Shown here one piece after another: positions 25,793 through 34,231 of a DNA stretch of 64,000 nt; the stretch's first letter is position 1, and the number at the start of each line of letters is the position of its first letter. Below the pieces are notes generated by a model, which did not search any database, was not told the DNA's origin, and was given only the letters and a program-made list of their open reading frames with translations. The stretch is from an uncultured Verrucomicrobiales bacterium. Its GTDB lineage: Bacteria; Verrucomicrobiota; Verrucomicrobiia; Verrucomicrobiales; Akkermansiaceae. The DNA lies in assembly GCA_937893015.1 (NCBI GenBank), contig CALBJX010000062.1, positions 5,550 through 69,549 of the forward strand, written 5' to 3'. The position numbers and the translations under genes were made by a program.

Positions 25793-25807
25793 ACGCGTTT
25801 TCAGAGT

Positions 25808-25836
25808 TTGACTTTGCTCTGTTTTTTTGCTCTAAT
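25808..25836 (+). promoter_or_regulatory. Leaderless promoter of holA
   Basis: TTGACT (25808-25813), 17 bases, TCTAAT (25831-25836), 6 bases to GTG 25843. Confidence 0.65.
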
Positions 25837-25842
25837 AGCGGC

Positions 25843-26937
25843 GTGCCCGAGATGCCTGTCAGCTACATGTTCTTCGGCAGCGACGAGGGCGCTGCCGCCG
25901 CCGCCGCATCGAAGAAATTCGCGGAACTCAGCGAGGGTTCCGACGGCTGGGGCAACGAGCAGATTGACGGCGCCGCCGCCACGGTGGACGAGGCTCTGAG
26001 CATCATCGAGCGCGTTATCTCCGGCCTGCAGATGATGAACATGTTCGGCGGTCGCAAGGTGATTTGGCTGAAGGGGGCGACCTTCCTCGGCGATTCTCCG
26101 CAGGGTGCGCGCAGCGAGGAGGTGCAAAAGGCCTTGGAGCATCTCGTCGAGGTGCTCGGCAACCTGCCGCCGGATACCTTTTTGGTGCTCCAAGCCACGG
26201 AGGTGGACAAACGCCGCAGCTTCTTCAAAAAGCTCTCTGCCGCGAGCGCGGCGAAGGAATTTTCTAAGATTGACATCACCAAGCCCGGCTGGGAGACGGA
26301 GCTCTCTGCCTTGGCCTTGAAAAACGCCAAGCCGCTGGGGCTGACTTTCGACAACGATGCGCTGGACCTCTTCGTGCACCGCGTCAATGAGAGCACGCGC
26401 CAGATTATCAACGAGATTTCCAAGCTGGATGTCTACCTCGGCCCCGATCGCCGCCGTATCACGGCAGAGGATGTGGAGCTCATGGTGGCTGTGTCCCGCA
26501 ACGGCGTGATTTTCGAGATTTCCCGCGCTATTGAGGGCGGGGACAGCCGCCGTGCCGTCCGTCTTGTGAACGAGCAGCTGGAGCATGGCGAGCAGGGCGT
26601 CACCATCATGCGCGCCGCCATTGTCCCCACTGTCCGCAACCGTTTCTGTGCACGCCTGCTGTTGGATGAGTATCACCTCGATGCGGGCAACTATCGCGCC
26701 TTTGAAGCCGCTCTCAACCGCCTGCCCGAGGAGGGCCGCAAACTGTTGCCTCTCAAAAAGGACGGCACACCGAATGCCTACAGCGTGTTCAACGCCGCCC
26801 GCAGCTGCGGTAAACTGACGCTCAAAAAGGCCCGCCGCGACCTCCAAGCCTGTGCCGCAGCCGACCGCCAAATGGTCTCCAGCGGTCTGGACCCGCGCGA
26901 TATTCTCCACAAACTCATCATCACGCTCACGGCGTAA
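25843..26937 (+). CDS. holA: DNA polymerase III delta subunit
   Basis: 364 residues from GTG 25843 (ATG 25852 is the alternative). HolA opens the beta sliding clamp in the clamp-loader complex. The family pattern is recognisable: YMFFGSDE at the N-terminus, FGGRKVIWLKGATF, VLQATEVDKRRSFFKKL, FVHRVNESTRQIINEISKLD, the DVELMVAVSRNGVIFEISRAIEGG segment, and the C-terminal collar domain. The AAA+ fold lacks a functional P-loop as usual for delta. The leaderless promoter supports the GTG start rather than the upstream GTG at 25789. Followed by a thioredoxin-like gene 9 bases later. Confidence 0.9.
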   Translation: MPEMPVSYMFFGSDEGAAAAAASKKFAELSEGSDGWGNEQIDGAAATVDEALSIIERVISGLQMMNMFGGRKVIWLKGATFLGDSPQGARSEEVQKALEHLVEVLGNLPPDTFLVLQATEVDKRRSFFKKLSAASAAKEFSKIDITKPGWETELSALALKNAKPLGLTFDNDALDLFVHRVNESTRQIINEISKLDVYLGPDRRRITAEDVELMVAVSRNGVIFEISRAIEGGDSRRAVRLVNEQLEHGEQGVTIMRAAIVPTVRNRFCARLLLDEYHLDAGNYRAFEAALNRLPEEGRKLLPLKKDGTPNAYSVFNAARSCGKLTLKKARRDLQACAAADRQMVSSGLDPRDILHKLIITLTA

Positions 26938-26946
26938 CCCCTTCTC

Positions 26947-27861
26947 ATGAAACGCCGCCTCTTCCTGTTCTGTGCCGTCTTTTCCACGCTTCCCCTGTAT
27001 GCCGTGGATTGGCTGACGAATGTGGAGGAGGCGCAGAAGCTGGCCGCGGAGCAGGGGAAGGCTGTGCTGGTTGATTTCACCGGCACGGACTGGTGTGTGT
27101 ATTGCCGCGAGATGCACGCCAAGGTGCTCGATACGCCCGAGTTTGAGGCCTACGCCGCGCCGAAGTTCATTTGTGTGGAGATGGATTTGCCGCACAAGCC
27201 CCTGTTGACGCCCGCTCAGTTGGAATACAACCGCGGCATCGTGAAGCGCTATGGTGTGACGGGCTACCCGACCCTGCTGGTGCTGAATCGTGCGGGTGAG
27301 GTGACGGGCGGCTTTATCGGCGGCAAGGCAGAGCTCGGCTATGTGCGTGAGCAGCTGGATATCGCACTGGAAAATGCAAACAACCTGCCCCGCTTAGCGG
27401 AGCTCACGGGTGCGGAGCGCGTGCGAGCCTTACAGAACCTCTACACCTCCTTCCGCGGTCTGGAAAAACTCGGCACCTCCCACGTGTACCGCAAGCTCCT
27501 GTTGGCGGCGGATACGGAGGACGTGACAGGGATTCAGACGGAGGAACGCACCTTCCGCCGCTTGGCGGAATACCGCGCCCGCCTGCAGGCTACCGATGAG
27601 GAAACGGCGCAGATGGCCGTTATCGAGGAGGGCTTAGCTGCGGAAACAGCGCCCGAGTTGCGCGTGGAGCTGCTCAACCGCAAGGTTCAAATCATGCAGC
27701 GCCATGTGGAGACCCTCGATGACCTGATGGCGATGAAGGCTGTCATGCTGGAATCCGCCCGTCAGCTGCCCGAGCATGCGGACGCCATGGTCGATTCCGT
27801 GGAAATGACCTTCCGCGACCCGGAGTTCCTGCTGCAACTCATCAAGGACCAGCGGAAGTAG
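26947..27861 (+). CDS. Secreted thioredoxin-like protein (WCVYC)
   Basis: 304 residues. Signal peptide MKRRLFLFCAVFSTLPLYA, then a thioredoxin_7-type domain with VLVDFTGTDWCVYC (C50, C53) and the cis-proline motif GYPTLLVL, then a helical C-terminal half of about 160 residues with no recognised domain. Expected to act as a disulfide reductase or isomerase outside the cytoplasm. It begins 9 bases after holA and is probably on the holA transcript, which is likely chance packing rather than function. Confidence 0.87.
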   Translation: MKRRLFLFCAVFSTLPLYAVDWLTNVEEAQKLAAEQGKAVLVDFTGTDWCVYCREMHAKVLDTPEFEAYAAPKFICVEMDLPHKPLLTPAQLEYNRGIVKRYGVTGYPTLLVLNRAGEVTGGFIGGKAELGYVREQLDIALENANNLPRLAELTGAERVRALQNLYTSFRGLEKLGTSHVYRKLLLAADTEDVTGIQTEERTFRRLAEYRARLQATDEETAQMAVIEEGLAAETAPELRVELLNRKVQIMQRHVETLDDLMAMKAVMLESARQLPEHADAMVDSVEMTFRDPEFLLQLIKDQRK

Positions 27862-27891
27862 CCATCAGCAGCAGGGGCGCGGTCGCATGCC

Positions 27892-28686
27892 TCACTTCTC
27901 TTTCTGCACAATGGTTCTGGTGGGGTAAGCGAATTCGATACCTTCCCTGTTGAAGGTGTCGTAGAGAGCGCGGGCGAGCTCGTAGCGGGTGGTGATGTAG
28001 TCCTCCGTCTTGCACCAGCAGCAGATGTTGATATCAATGCTGCTGTCCCCGAAGGCGAGGAAGCGGAAGACGGGGGCGGGCTCTTTCAGAATGCCGGGCA
28101 AGGCGGCTGCGGTTTGCAGGGCGACTGCCTCCAGCTTGTGCCAATCCGTGCCGTAGACGACGCCGACTTTGATGTCGCAGCGGCGTGTTGACAGGCGTGT
28201 GGTGTCGTAGACGGCGTTTTTGATGAAGGTCTCGCAGGGAATGCGGACGATGCTGTTGTCATCCGTGCGGATGGAGACGGAGAGGTAGTTGATGTCCTGC
28301 ACGACACCGCTGTCATTGCCGACACGGACATAGGCGTTGAGGCGCAGCGCACGCTCCCACATCAGGAAAAAGCCGCTGATGAGATTGCTGAGCGCCGTCT
28401 GCGAGGCGAAGCCGATGGCGATACCCGCGACGCCCGCTGCTCCCAGCACCGCCATCAGATCCACACCGACTTTCTCCAGTGCCTCGATGATGGTAAGCGT
28501 CCAGACGATGATGCATATCGTGCGGACGATAATCACGCGCATGGTGGACGGCACCTTCGTCATCCGCTTACCGACGCGGCGGATGATGAGTGTCAGAATC
28601 AGACCGCAGAGCAGACAGAGCATCATCCGTAGGACGCCCTTCAACATCGGGTCAGCAAGCAGGTCGTGAATGAAATCAATGTTCAT
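27892..28686 (-). CDS. MscS-family mechanosensitive channel
   Basis: 264 residues. Three N-terminal hydrophobic helices, the third being the pore helix AVLGAAGVAGIAIGFASQTA with the Gly/Ala pattern typical of MscS TM3, followed by LSNLISGFFLMWERALRLNAYVRVG and the cytoplasmic beta and alpha/beta domains (RTDDNSIVRIPCETFIKN). Releases solutes on hypo-osmotic shock; inner membrane. Slightly short but complete. Convergent with the thioredoxin-like gene. Confidence 0.93.
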   Translation of the reverse strand: MNIDFIHDLLADPMLKGVLRMMLCLLCGLILTLIIRRVGKRMTKVPSTMRVIIVRTICIIVWTLTIIEALEKVGVDLMAVLGAAGVAGIAIGFASQTALSNLISGFFLMWERALRLNAYVRVGNDSGVVQDINYLSVSIRTDDNSIVRIPCETFIKNAVYDTTRLSTRRCDIKVGVVYGTDWHKLEAVALQTAAALPGILKEPAPVFRFLAFGDSSIDINICCWCKTEDYITTRYELARALYDTFNREGIEFAYPTRTIVQKEK

Positions 28687-28713
28687 GGAAAATGGTCGGT
28701 TGACGAGGAAAGG

Positions 28714-28745
28714 AAAACGGTCTGACGTTCACGTCAGACCGTTTT
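28714..28745. terminator. Terminator after dapL
   Basis: Perfect 15-base stem AAAACGGTCTGACGT / ACGTCAGACCGTTTT with loop TC, in the shared GGTCTGAC family. It lies between dapL and mscS on the minus strand. Confidence 0.85.
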
Positions 28746-28796
28746 GTCTATGCACGAGCGAAGCGAGTCTGACTCCTCACTTCGTATATCGTACAT
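28714..28796. repeat. Composite repeat: hairpin plus heptamer tract (copy C)
   Basis: On the minus strand the heptamers ATGTACG ATATACG AAGTGAG (28796-28776) run from the dapL stop codon into CTCGCTTCGCTCGTGC, an A-rich run and the GGTCTGAC hairpin. Confidence 0.6.
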
Positions 28797-30034
28797 TACG
28801 CGAGCAGGGCCTTGATGCGGCGGCAGACTTCTTCGACATTCGCGCGGCTGTTGAAGGCGGAGATGCGGAAGAATCCCTCACCATGCGCACCGAAGCCCGC
28901 ACCGGGGGTGATGACCACGTTGGCCTCCTCGAGCATCTTGTCGAAGAACTCCCAGCTGCCCATGCCATTGGGGGTCTGCACCCACACATAGGGGGCATTG
29001 GCACCGCCCCAGACCTTGAGCCCCGCCTCGCGGCAGGCCTCGCTGAGCAGCTTGGCGTTGGTGAGGTAGTGGTCGATGAGAGCACGGGTCTGCGCCTGAC
29101 CTTCGGGGGTGAAGAGGGCGGCCGCGCCGCGCTGCACGATGTAGCTCGCGCCGTTGAACTTGGTGGTGTGGCGGCGGCTCCAGAGCTTGGAGACGGGCAC
29201 GTCGTTGCCCTTGGCGTCCTTGGCCGTGAGCTCGGCGGGGATGACGATGTAGCCGCAGCGCACGCCTGTGAAACCGCCCTGCTTGGAGAAGGATCGGAAC
29301 TCGATGGCGCACTTGCGTGCCCCGGGGATGGCGAAGATGGAGGTGGGCACGCTGCCGTCCGTCACGAAGGCCTCATACGCGCCGTCGTAGAGCAGGATGG
29401 TGTCGTTGGCAAGAGCGTAATCCACCCACTTTTTGAGCTGGTCGTAGTTGGCGACGGCGCCCGTGGGGTTGTTCGGGAAGCAGAGGTAGGCGATGTCCAC
29501 GTGCTGCTCGGGCACATCGGGCACAAAGCCGTTCTCGGGCGTGCAGGGCAGGTAGACGAGCCCCTCGTAGGAGCCGTCCTCGCGGGCGGCACCCGTGTTG
29601 CCGTTCATGACGTTGGTGTCCACATACACGGGGTACACGGGATCGGGCACGGCAATCACGTTGTTGTGGCCGAAGATGTCGAGAATGTTGCCCGTGTCGC
29701 ACTTGGCGCCGTCGGAGACATAGATTTCATCCGCGCTCACGTTTACGCCGCGGTCCTGATAGGACACCTTGGCGATGGCCTCGCGCAGCCAGGCGTAGCC
29801 CTGCTCGGGGCCGTAACCATGGAAGGTCTCTGCCTTGGCCTGATCATCGACCGCCTTGTGCATGGCCTCGATGGATGCCATGGGCAGGGGCTCGGTCACG
29901 TCGCCGATGCCGCAGCGGATGATGTTGGGGGCCTTATCGGGGTTGGCGGCGGCAAACGCCGCCACGCGACGGCCGATTTCGGGGAAGAGATAACCGGCCT
30001 GCAGTTTCAGGAAATTGTCGTTGAGGTATGCCAT
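28796..30034 (-). CDS. dapL: LL-diaminopimelate aminotransferase
   Basis: 412 residues, the usual DapL size. Converts tetrahydrodipicolinate directly to LL-diaminopimelate with glutamate as donor, bypassing the acylated intermediates; gives DAP for peptidoglycan and lysine. Seen: [48 protein letters not shown], and the PLP-lysine segment [18 protein letters not shown]. The route is known in plants, Chlamydiae, Verrucomicrobia and some other lineages, which agrees with the taxonomic reading. Near-leaderless promoter; stop codon inside a repeat tract. Confidence 0.97.
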   Translation of the reverse strand: MAYLNDNFLKLQAGYLFPEIGRRVAAFAAANPDKAPNIIRCGIGDVTEPLPMASIEAMHKAVDDQAKAETFHGYGPEQGYAWLREAIAKVSYQDRGVNVSADEIYVSDGAKCDTGNILDIFGHNNVIAVPDPVYPVYVDTNVMNGNTGAAREDGSYEGLVYLPCTPENGFVPDVPEQHVDIAYLCFPNNPTGAVANYDQLKKWVDYALANDTILLYDGAYEAFVTDGSVPTSIFAIPGARKCAIEFRSFSKQGGFTGVRCGYIVIPAELTAKDAKGNDVPVSKLWSRRHTTKFNGASYIVQRGAAALFTPEGQAQTRALIDHYLTNAKLLSEACREAGLKVWGGANAPYVWVQTPNGMGSWEFFDKMLEEANVVITPGAGFGAHGEGFFRISAFNSRANVEEVCRRIKALLA

Positions 30035-30043
30035 ACGCGGGAG

Positions 30044-30071
30044 ATGATACGCGTTTTTGTCGAAAAATCAA
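30044..30071 (-). promoter_or_regulatory. Promoter of dapL
   Basis: Minus strand TTGATT (30071-30066), 16 bases, TATCAT (30049-30044), 9 bases to ATG 30034. Confidence 0.6.
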
Positions 30072-30089
30072 GCCAAGAATCTTGATGCG

Positions 30090-30110
30090 TCGTACATTGT
30101 TCTTTGTTCT
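30090..30110. repeat. Short heptamer tract (copy H)
   Basis: TCGTACA TTGTTCT TTGTTCT on the plus strand, between the PfkB kinase stop and the dapL promoter. The first unit contains the CGTACA word seen in copies C and F. Confidence 0.45.
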
Positions 30111-30121
30111 TGGCGCCGCTC

Positions 30122-31054
30122 TTAAAAACGCGTCATGTCGCGGAAGGCGTCCATGCGCTCGCGCAGCTCGGCGCGGGAAAGCGCGAACAGGGAGATGGTG
30201 CCGAATTTTTCACAGACGGCCCCCGCGACGACCGTCGCAATGGCCATGGCGGCTTTCATGTCCTCCCACGCAGGCTTGCCGCCGTTCACGCAGGAGGTAA
30301 GCACGCCCGCCATGGCACCCATGAAGGCGTCGCCCGCGCCTGTGGGGTCCTGCGGGCGGATGAGCGGCCACGCGGGGCAGCGGAAAATTTTGGTGTCGCC
30401 TGTTTCCGTGCGGTGGAGCAGGGTGGCACCTGCGCTGCCGTGCTTCACCACGGCGTAGCGGGGACCCGCGGCGAGCAGGGCGTGCCCCGCCTCCAACACG
30501 TCCTCCGTGCCGGCGAAAGCGCGCACCTCGCTGTCGTTCATGAGGGCCAAGTCCACCTGCGCGAGAATCGCATCCACGTTGTCGCGTTCGCGGCGAATCC
30601 AGCTCTCCATGAAATCCGCCATGGTGAACTGCGCCCCGCGGCATTGCTCCAGCATGCGGCGTTGCAGGCGCGGCGTCACGTTGCAGGCACAGGCAATGGC
30701 GCAGGAACGCAGCTCGTCGGAAAGGTGCATCTCCCATGTCTCCTGCACGCCCTCAACGGTGGAGAGGGAGGTGCGGTTGTTCATGTCCTCCTCGTACTGC
30801 CCCGTCCATGCGAAGGTTTGCCCCTTTTCATGGGCAATGTGCGCGGTGCTCACGCCGCGGGCGTTGAGCGCGGCTTCGTAGGCGCTCGGGAAATCGTCGC
30901 CCACCACGCCCACGAGGTCGAGCTTGTCGGTGATGAGGCGTGCGGCCAGCGCGGCGTAGGGCCCGCTGCCGCCCATGACGGAGCTGACCTGCCCCTTCGG
31001 GGTGATGAGGGTGTCGATGGCAATGGTGCCGTAGATGAGAGCGCGGTCGGACAT
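30122..31054 (-). CDS. PfkB-family sugar/nucleoside kinase
   Basis: 310 residues, ribokinase fold. Seen: GGSGPYAALAARL near the N-terminus (substrate-binding GG motif), LDLVGVVGDD, AFAGTEDVL and the C-terminal PfkB signature DPTGAGDAFMGAMAG with catalytic Asp in GAGD. Cytoplasmic phosphotransferase; the exact sugar or nucleoside cannot be fixed. It starts 9 bases after ligA, so it is probably the second gene of the ligA transcript. Confidence 0.92.
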   Translation of the reverse strand: MSDRALIYGTIAIDTLITPKGQVSSVMGGSGPYAALAARLITDKLDLVGVVGDDFPSAYEAALNARGVSTAHIAHEKGQTFAWTGQYEEDMNNRTSLSTVEGVQETWEMHLSDELRSCAIACACNVTPRLQRRMLEQCRGAQFTMADFMESWIRRERDNVDAILAQVDLALMNDSEVRAFAGTEDVLEAGHALLAAGPRYAVVKHGSAGATLLHRTETGDTKIFRCPAWPLIRPQDPTGAGDAFMGAMAGVLTSCVNGGKPAWEDMKAAMAIATVVAGAVCEKFGTISLFALSRAELRERMDAFRDMTRF

Positions 31055-31063
31055 GGTTGATTA

Positions 31064-33346
31064 TTAGACGTTTATCATGGCGAGCAGGGCCGCTTCGTCG
31101 ATGATGGGGATGTTCAGTTTGGCGGCCTTCTCCCGCTTGGAGCCGCCGCCCTCGCCCGCGACGAGGTAATCCGTGTTCTTGGTGACGGAGCCCGTGGCCT
31201 TGCCGCCCGCCGCGGCAATCATCTTCTCGAACTCGGGGCGGGGGCGGGAGAGGGCACCCGTGAGCACGAAGGTCTTGCCGCTGAGGGGGCCGACCGCACT
31301 TTCGTTGAGGTTTTCCGTGAAGCCTGCGGAGAGCGGGGCGATGCCCAGGTCCGCCAGCGCGGCGAGCACGCCCTGACCCGCGGCGGACGCAAAGTAGCGG
31401 CGCAGGTGGCGTGTGGAGACGGAGCCGAGCGGGTTGGTGAGTTTCAGCTTGTTGGGGCCGTCTGCTGCGATGCTCAGGTAGCCGCGCGTGATGTAGGGCT
31501 CCGCTGCTGCCGTGAACTGCGTGCGCAGGGCCTCGCGTTCGGCGGTGAGCACTTCCTTGTCCGCGCCCTTGTTGGCCTTGGCGGCGGGGTTGAGGGCGTT
31601 GTAGCGGTCGATGTCCTGCTCCAAGGCGGCGAGCAGGGTGAGGTAGTCGCTCGTCGCCAGCTCGGCAAGGCTGCGGTGGTAGGTGGCTGCGGCGCGGGCG
31701 GTGACGGTGCCGATGGTGGGGATGCCGAAGGCCGTCAGCCAGCGTTCCAGAGGCATGGCCTTCGCTTTCTCCAGCGCGGCGAGAGCCTTGGCGGCGTTCT
31801 TCTCACCGAAGCGGCGGGGCTCTTCGTCCGTACCGAGGTTCAGCGCACCGAGTTCTTCGAGCGACAGGCGGAAGAGATCCAGCGGCGTGGCGATGAGCCC
31901 GCGGTTGACAAGGGCTTCCGCCACCGTGCCGCCGAGGTTTTCGATGTCCAGCGCCTCGCGCTTGCAGAAGTAGGTGGTGCGCATGGCGGCCTGCGCGGGG
32001 CAGGTGAGGTTGGTGCAACGCCACGCGACCTGCCCTTCCTCTTGCGCAATGGGTGCGCCGCAGCAGGGGCACACGCCGCCCACGGCCTCGTAGAGATTGT
32101 AGGGCTGCGCATCGGCGGGGCGTTTCTCTTTCACCACATGAACGACGGCGGGGATGATTTCGCCGCTCTTTTCCATGAGCAGGGTGTCGCCCACGCGGAT
32201 GTCCTTGCGCTCAATTTCATCCGCATTGTGCAGCGTGGCGCGGGAGACCGTGGTGCCGGAGAGCTTGACGGGCTCCAGCTCCGCCACGGGGGTGAGCACG
32301 CCGGTGCGCCCCACTTGGATGGTGATGGCCTTGAGGATGGTTTCCTTCTGCTCGGGCAGGTACTTGAAGGCGGCGGCCCAGCGGGGGGCGCGGGCGGTGC
32401 TGCCGAGGGCCGCGCGGGCGGCGAAATCATCCAGCTTGATGACGGCACCATCCGTGCCGAAGCCCAGCGTGCGGCGCACGCGGTCAATCTCCGCCACGGC
32501 GGCGCGCACGGCGACGAGGCCCTCCGCTCGCAGAATCGGCGTGTTGTAGGGGATGCCCATGCGGGCGAGCAGGGCTTCGTAGTCCTCCATGCTGGTGAAG
32601 GTCACGCCTTCGTGTACGCCGATGCCGTGCGCGAGGAAACGCAGGGGGCGCCGCGCCACCTCCGCAGGGTCCAGTAGCTTGATGGTGCCTGCCGTGGCGT
32701 TGCGCGGGTTGGCGAACGCGGGTAGCCCGTCTGCGTCGCGCTCTTCGTTCATGCGGTCGAAGTCCGCCGAGGGCATAAAGATTTCGCCGCGCACCTCCAG
32801 CAACTCGGGGGCACCGGCCGGCAGGGTGAAGGGCACATCCTTCATGGTGCGGACATTGACGGTGATGTCGTCGCCCGTGCGGCCGTCGCCGCGGGTGGCG
32901 GCGTAGGCCAGCTTGCCGTCGCGGTAGAGCAGGGTCACGGCGCAGCCGTCAATCTTGGGCTCCACAACCACCTTCGGAGCCCGCTGCCCGAGCTGTTCCT
33001 CCAAGCGGGTGTAGAAGTCGATGAGTTCGGCATCTGTCTCGCCCTGCTCGGGCTTGTGTTCAAAGATATCGTCGATGCTCTGCATCGGGGCAGGGTGTGT
33101 CACCTTGCGAAAACCTTCGCTCAGGTCGTTGCCCACCTTTTGCGTGGGGGAGTCGGGCGTGATGAAGTCCGGGTGCTCGCGCTCGATGTCCTCTATCTCG
33201 CGGTACAGGCGGTCGTATTCCGCGTCGCTGATTTCGGGGGTTGCCTTGGCGTAGTAGAGCTCGTTGTTGCGGCGCACGACGTCGCACAAACGCTCATAGC
33301 GTTCGCGGGGGGATTCCTGCGCAGCGGCGTATTCGAAGAGGTCCAT
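31064..33346 (-). CDS. ligA: NAD-dependent DNA ligase
   Basis: 760 residues from ATG 33346. Seals nicks using NAD+. Domain order: Ia region with YDRLYREIEDIE, nucleotidyltransferase with the adenylated lysine in EPKIDGCAV, OB fold, four-cysteine zinc finger CPCCG...CTNLTCP, HhH repeats, and C-terminal BRCT starting GPLSGKTFVLTGALSRPRPE. It is longer than the usual ~670 because of an extra segment of roughly 75 residues (about 560-640, rich in A, K, E and R) inside the HhH region. The in-frame TTG at 33385 coincides with the -35 box and is rejected. Confidence 0.97.
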   Translation of the reverse strand: MDLFEYAAAQESPRERYERLCDVVRRNNELYYAKATPEISDAEYDRLYREIEDIEREHPDFITPDSPTQKVGNDLSEGFRKVTHPAPMQSIDDIFEHKPEQGETDAELIDFYTRLEEQLGQRAPKVVVEPKIDGCAVTLLYRDGKLAYAATRGDGRTGDDITVNVRTMKDVPFTLPAGAPELLEVRGEIFMPSADFDRMNEERDADGLPAFANPRNATAGTIKLLDPAEVARRPLRFLAHGIGVHEGVTFTSMEDYEALLARMGIPYNTPILRAEGLVAVRAAVAEIDRVRRTLGFGTDGAVIKLDDFAARAALGSTARAPRWAAAFKYLPEQKETILKAITIQVGRTGVLTPVAELEPVKLSGTTVSRATLHNADEIERKDIRVGDTLLMEKSGEIIPAVVHVVKEKRPADAQPYNLYEAVGGVCPCCGAPIAQEEGQVAWRCTNLTCPAQAAMRTTYFCKREALDIENLGGTVAEALVNRGLIATPLDLFRLSLEELGALNLGTDEEPRRFGEKNAAKALAALEKAKAMPLERWLTAFGIPTIGTVTARAAATYHRSLAELATSDYLTLLAALEQDIDRYNALNPAAKANKGADKEVLTAEREALRTQFTAAAEPYITRGYLSIAADGPNKLKLTNPLGSVSTRHLRRYFASAAGQGVLAALADLGIAPLSAGFTENLNESAVGPLSGKTFVLTGALSRPRPEFEKMIAAAGGKATGSVTKNTDYLVAGEGGGSKREKAAKLNIPIIDEAALLAMINV

Positions 33347-33356
33347 GTCTGCCGGG

Positions 33357-33385
33357 ATTGTACCATGCGCATGCGCTGCGGTCAA
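33357..33385 (-). promoter_or_regulatory. Promoter of ligA
   Basis: Minus strand TTGACC (33385-33380), 17 bases, TACAAT (33362-33357), 10 bases to ATG 33346. The -35 directly abuts the stop codon of the upstream protease gene. Confidence 0.75.
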
Positions 33386-34192
33386 TCAGGGAAGTGCGGC
33401 GTGTTCGTGCAGGGAGATAAGCGTGGTGATGACGGCGTTCGCCTTGAACCAACCGATGCGGTTGCAGAGGACGAGACCCGTGAAATCCTGCCCTTTGTCG
33501 TCCTTCATCGGGTATTCGCGGACATCGGCGGCGAAGAGCCCGCGCTGGTACCGCGGCCATTCGCCTGCCACGTCGTCGGAGTCCGTGAGGTAGACGCGGG
33601 TGACGCATTGCCGCTCCTCGTCATATTCGATGCCCCAGAGGGAGAGCATGTGCCAGTGCGGCAGCAGGTGCAGCTCTTTGTCGATGCGGCGAATGCCGAT
33701 GCCCACGGCGTAGCCGTCGGCGAGCAGCTCTTTCAGTCGCGCGGACATGCCGCTTTTGGGCTCCTCCTGGAGGATGGTTGTAGCGGGAAAATCCTTTCCT
33801 GCCAAGGCTTCTGTGTAGTATGCCCCCAGCTGCATGCCCGAGGGCGTGCGGCGCATGGCGGCGGGCAGCTCTCCGCCCTTGAACCACCAGACAAGCGTGT
33901 TGTAGGTCTCGCCGCCGCCGTCCTCAAAGCCGTTGCGCAGGGCTTCCCAGATGGCGCCGATGCCGCGCGGCGCGGCAGAAGCTGCCGCGGCCTCGGGGTT
34001 GCGCTCCTGCCACCACGCGAGCATGTTGGCGGAGGTCGCCGCCCAGCAGAGGCTGCGGTCGTTCTCCAAGGTTTTGTTCGCGTCCTGCCATCCTGCGGTG
34101 GGGGAGACACCCTTTACCCAATATGTCGCTCCCTCCGCCGTGCCGACGAGAGCGCAGATCAGAGAACAGAGCAGGGGAAGAACGTGTCGCAT
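33386..34192 (-). CDS. IdeS/Mac-like secreted cysteine protease (peptidase family C66)
   Basis: 268 residues with signal peptide MRHVLPLLCSLICALVGTAEG. Three blocks match streptococcal IdeS, the IgG-cleaving protease: YWVKGVSPTAGW (VWTKGVTPP in IdeS), SLCWAATSANMLAWW with catalytic Cys49 (LLCGAATAGNMLHWW), and HWHMLSLWGIEYDEE...VYLTDSDD with His181 and Asp204/Asp206 (NHVINLWGADFD...VTDSD). All triad positions are present. The protein is shorter than IdeS (339 residues). IgG is not implied as substrate; related C66-like enzymes are poorly known outside streptococci. The start is set by a leaderless promoter 7 bases upstream; ATG-like starts further 5' are rejected. Neighbours: GH29 fucosidase and a giant S6-like protease. 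Confidence 0.85.
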   Translation of the reverse strand: MRHVLPLLCSLICALVGTAEGATYWVKGVSPTAGWQDANKTLENDRSLCWAATSANMLAWWQERNPEAAAASAAPRGIGAIWEALRNGFEDGGGETYNTLVWWFKGGELPAAMRRTPSGMQLGAYYTEALAGKDFPATTILQEEPKSGMSARLKELLADGYAVGIGIRRIDKELHLLPHWHMLSLWGIEYDEERQCVTRVYLTDSDDVAGEWPRYQRGLFAADVREYPMKDDKGQDFTGLVLCNRIGWFKANAVITTLISLHEHAALP

Positions 34193-34199
34193 GAACGGA

Positions 34200-34228
34200 A
34201 TGCTAAGGAAAAGATATGGTGAAGTCAA
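34200..34228 (-). promoter_or_regulatory. Leaderless promoter of the IdeS-like protease
   Basis: Minus strand TTGACT (34228-34223), 17 bases, TAGCAT (34205-34200), 7 bases to ATG 34192. Confidence 0.7.
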
Positions 34229-34231
34229 GTT

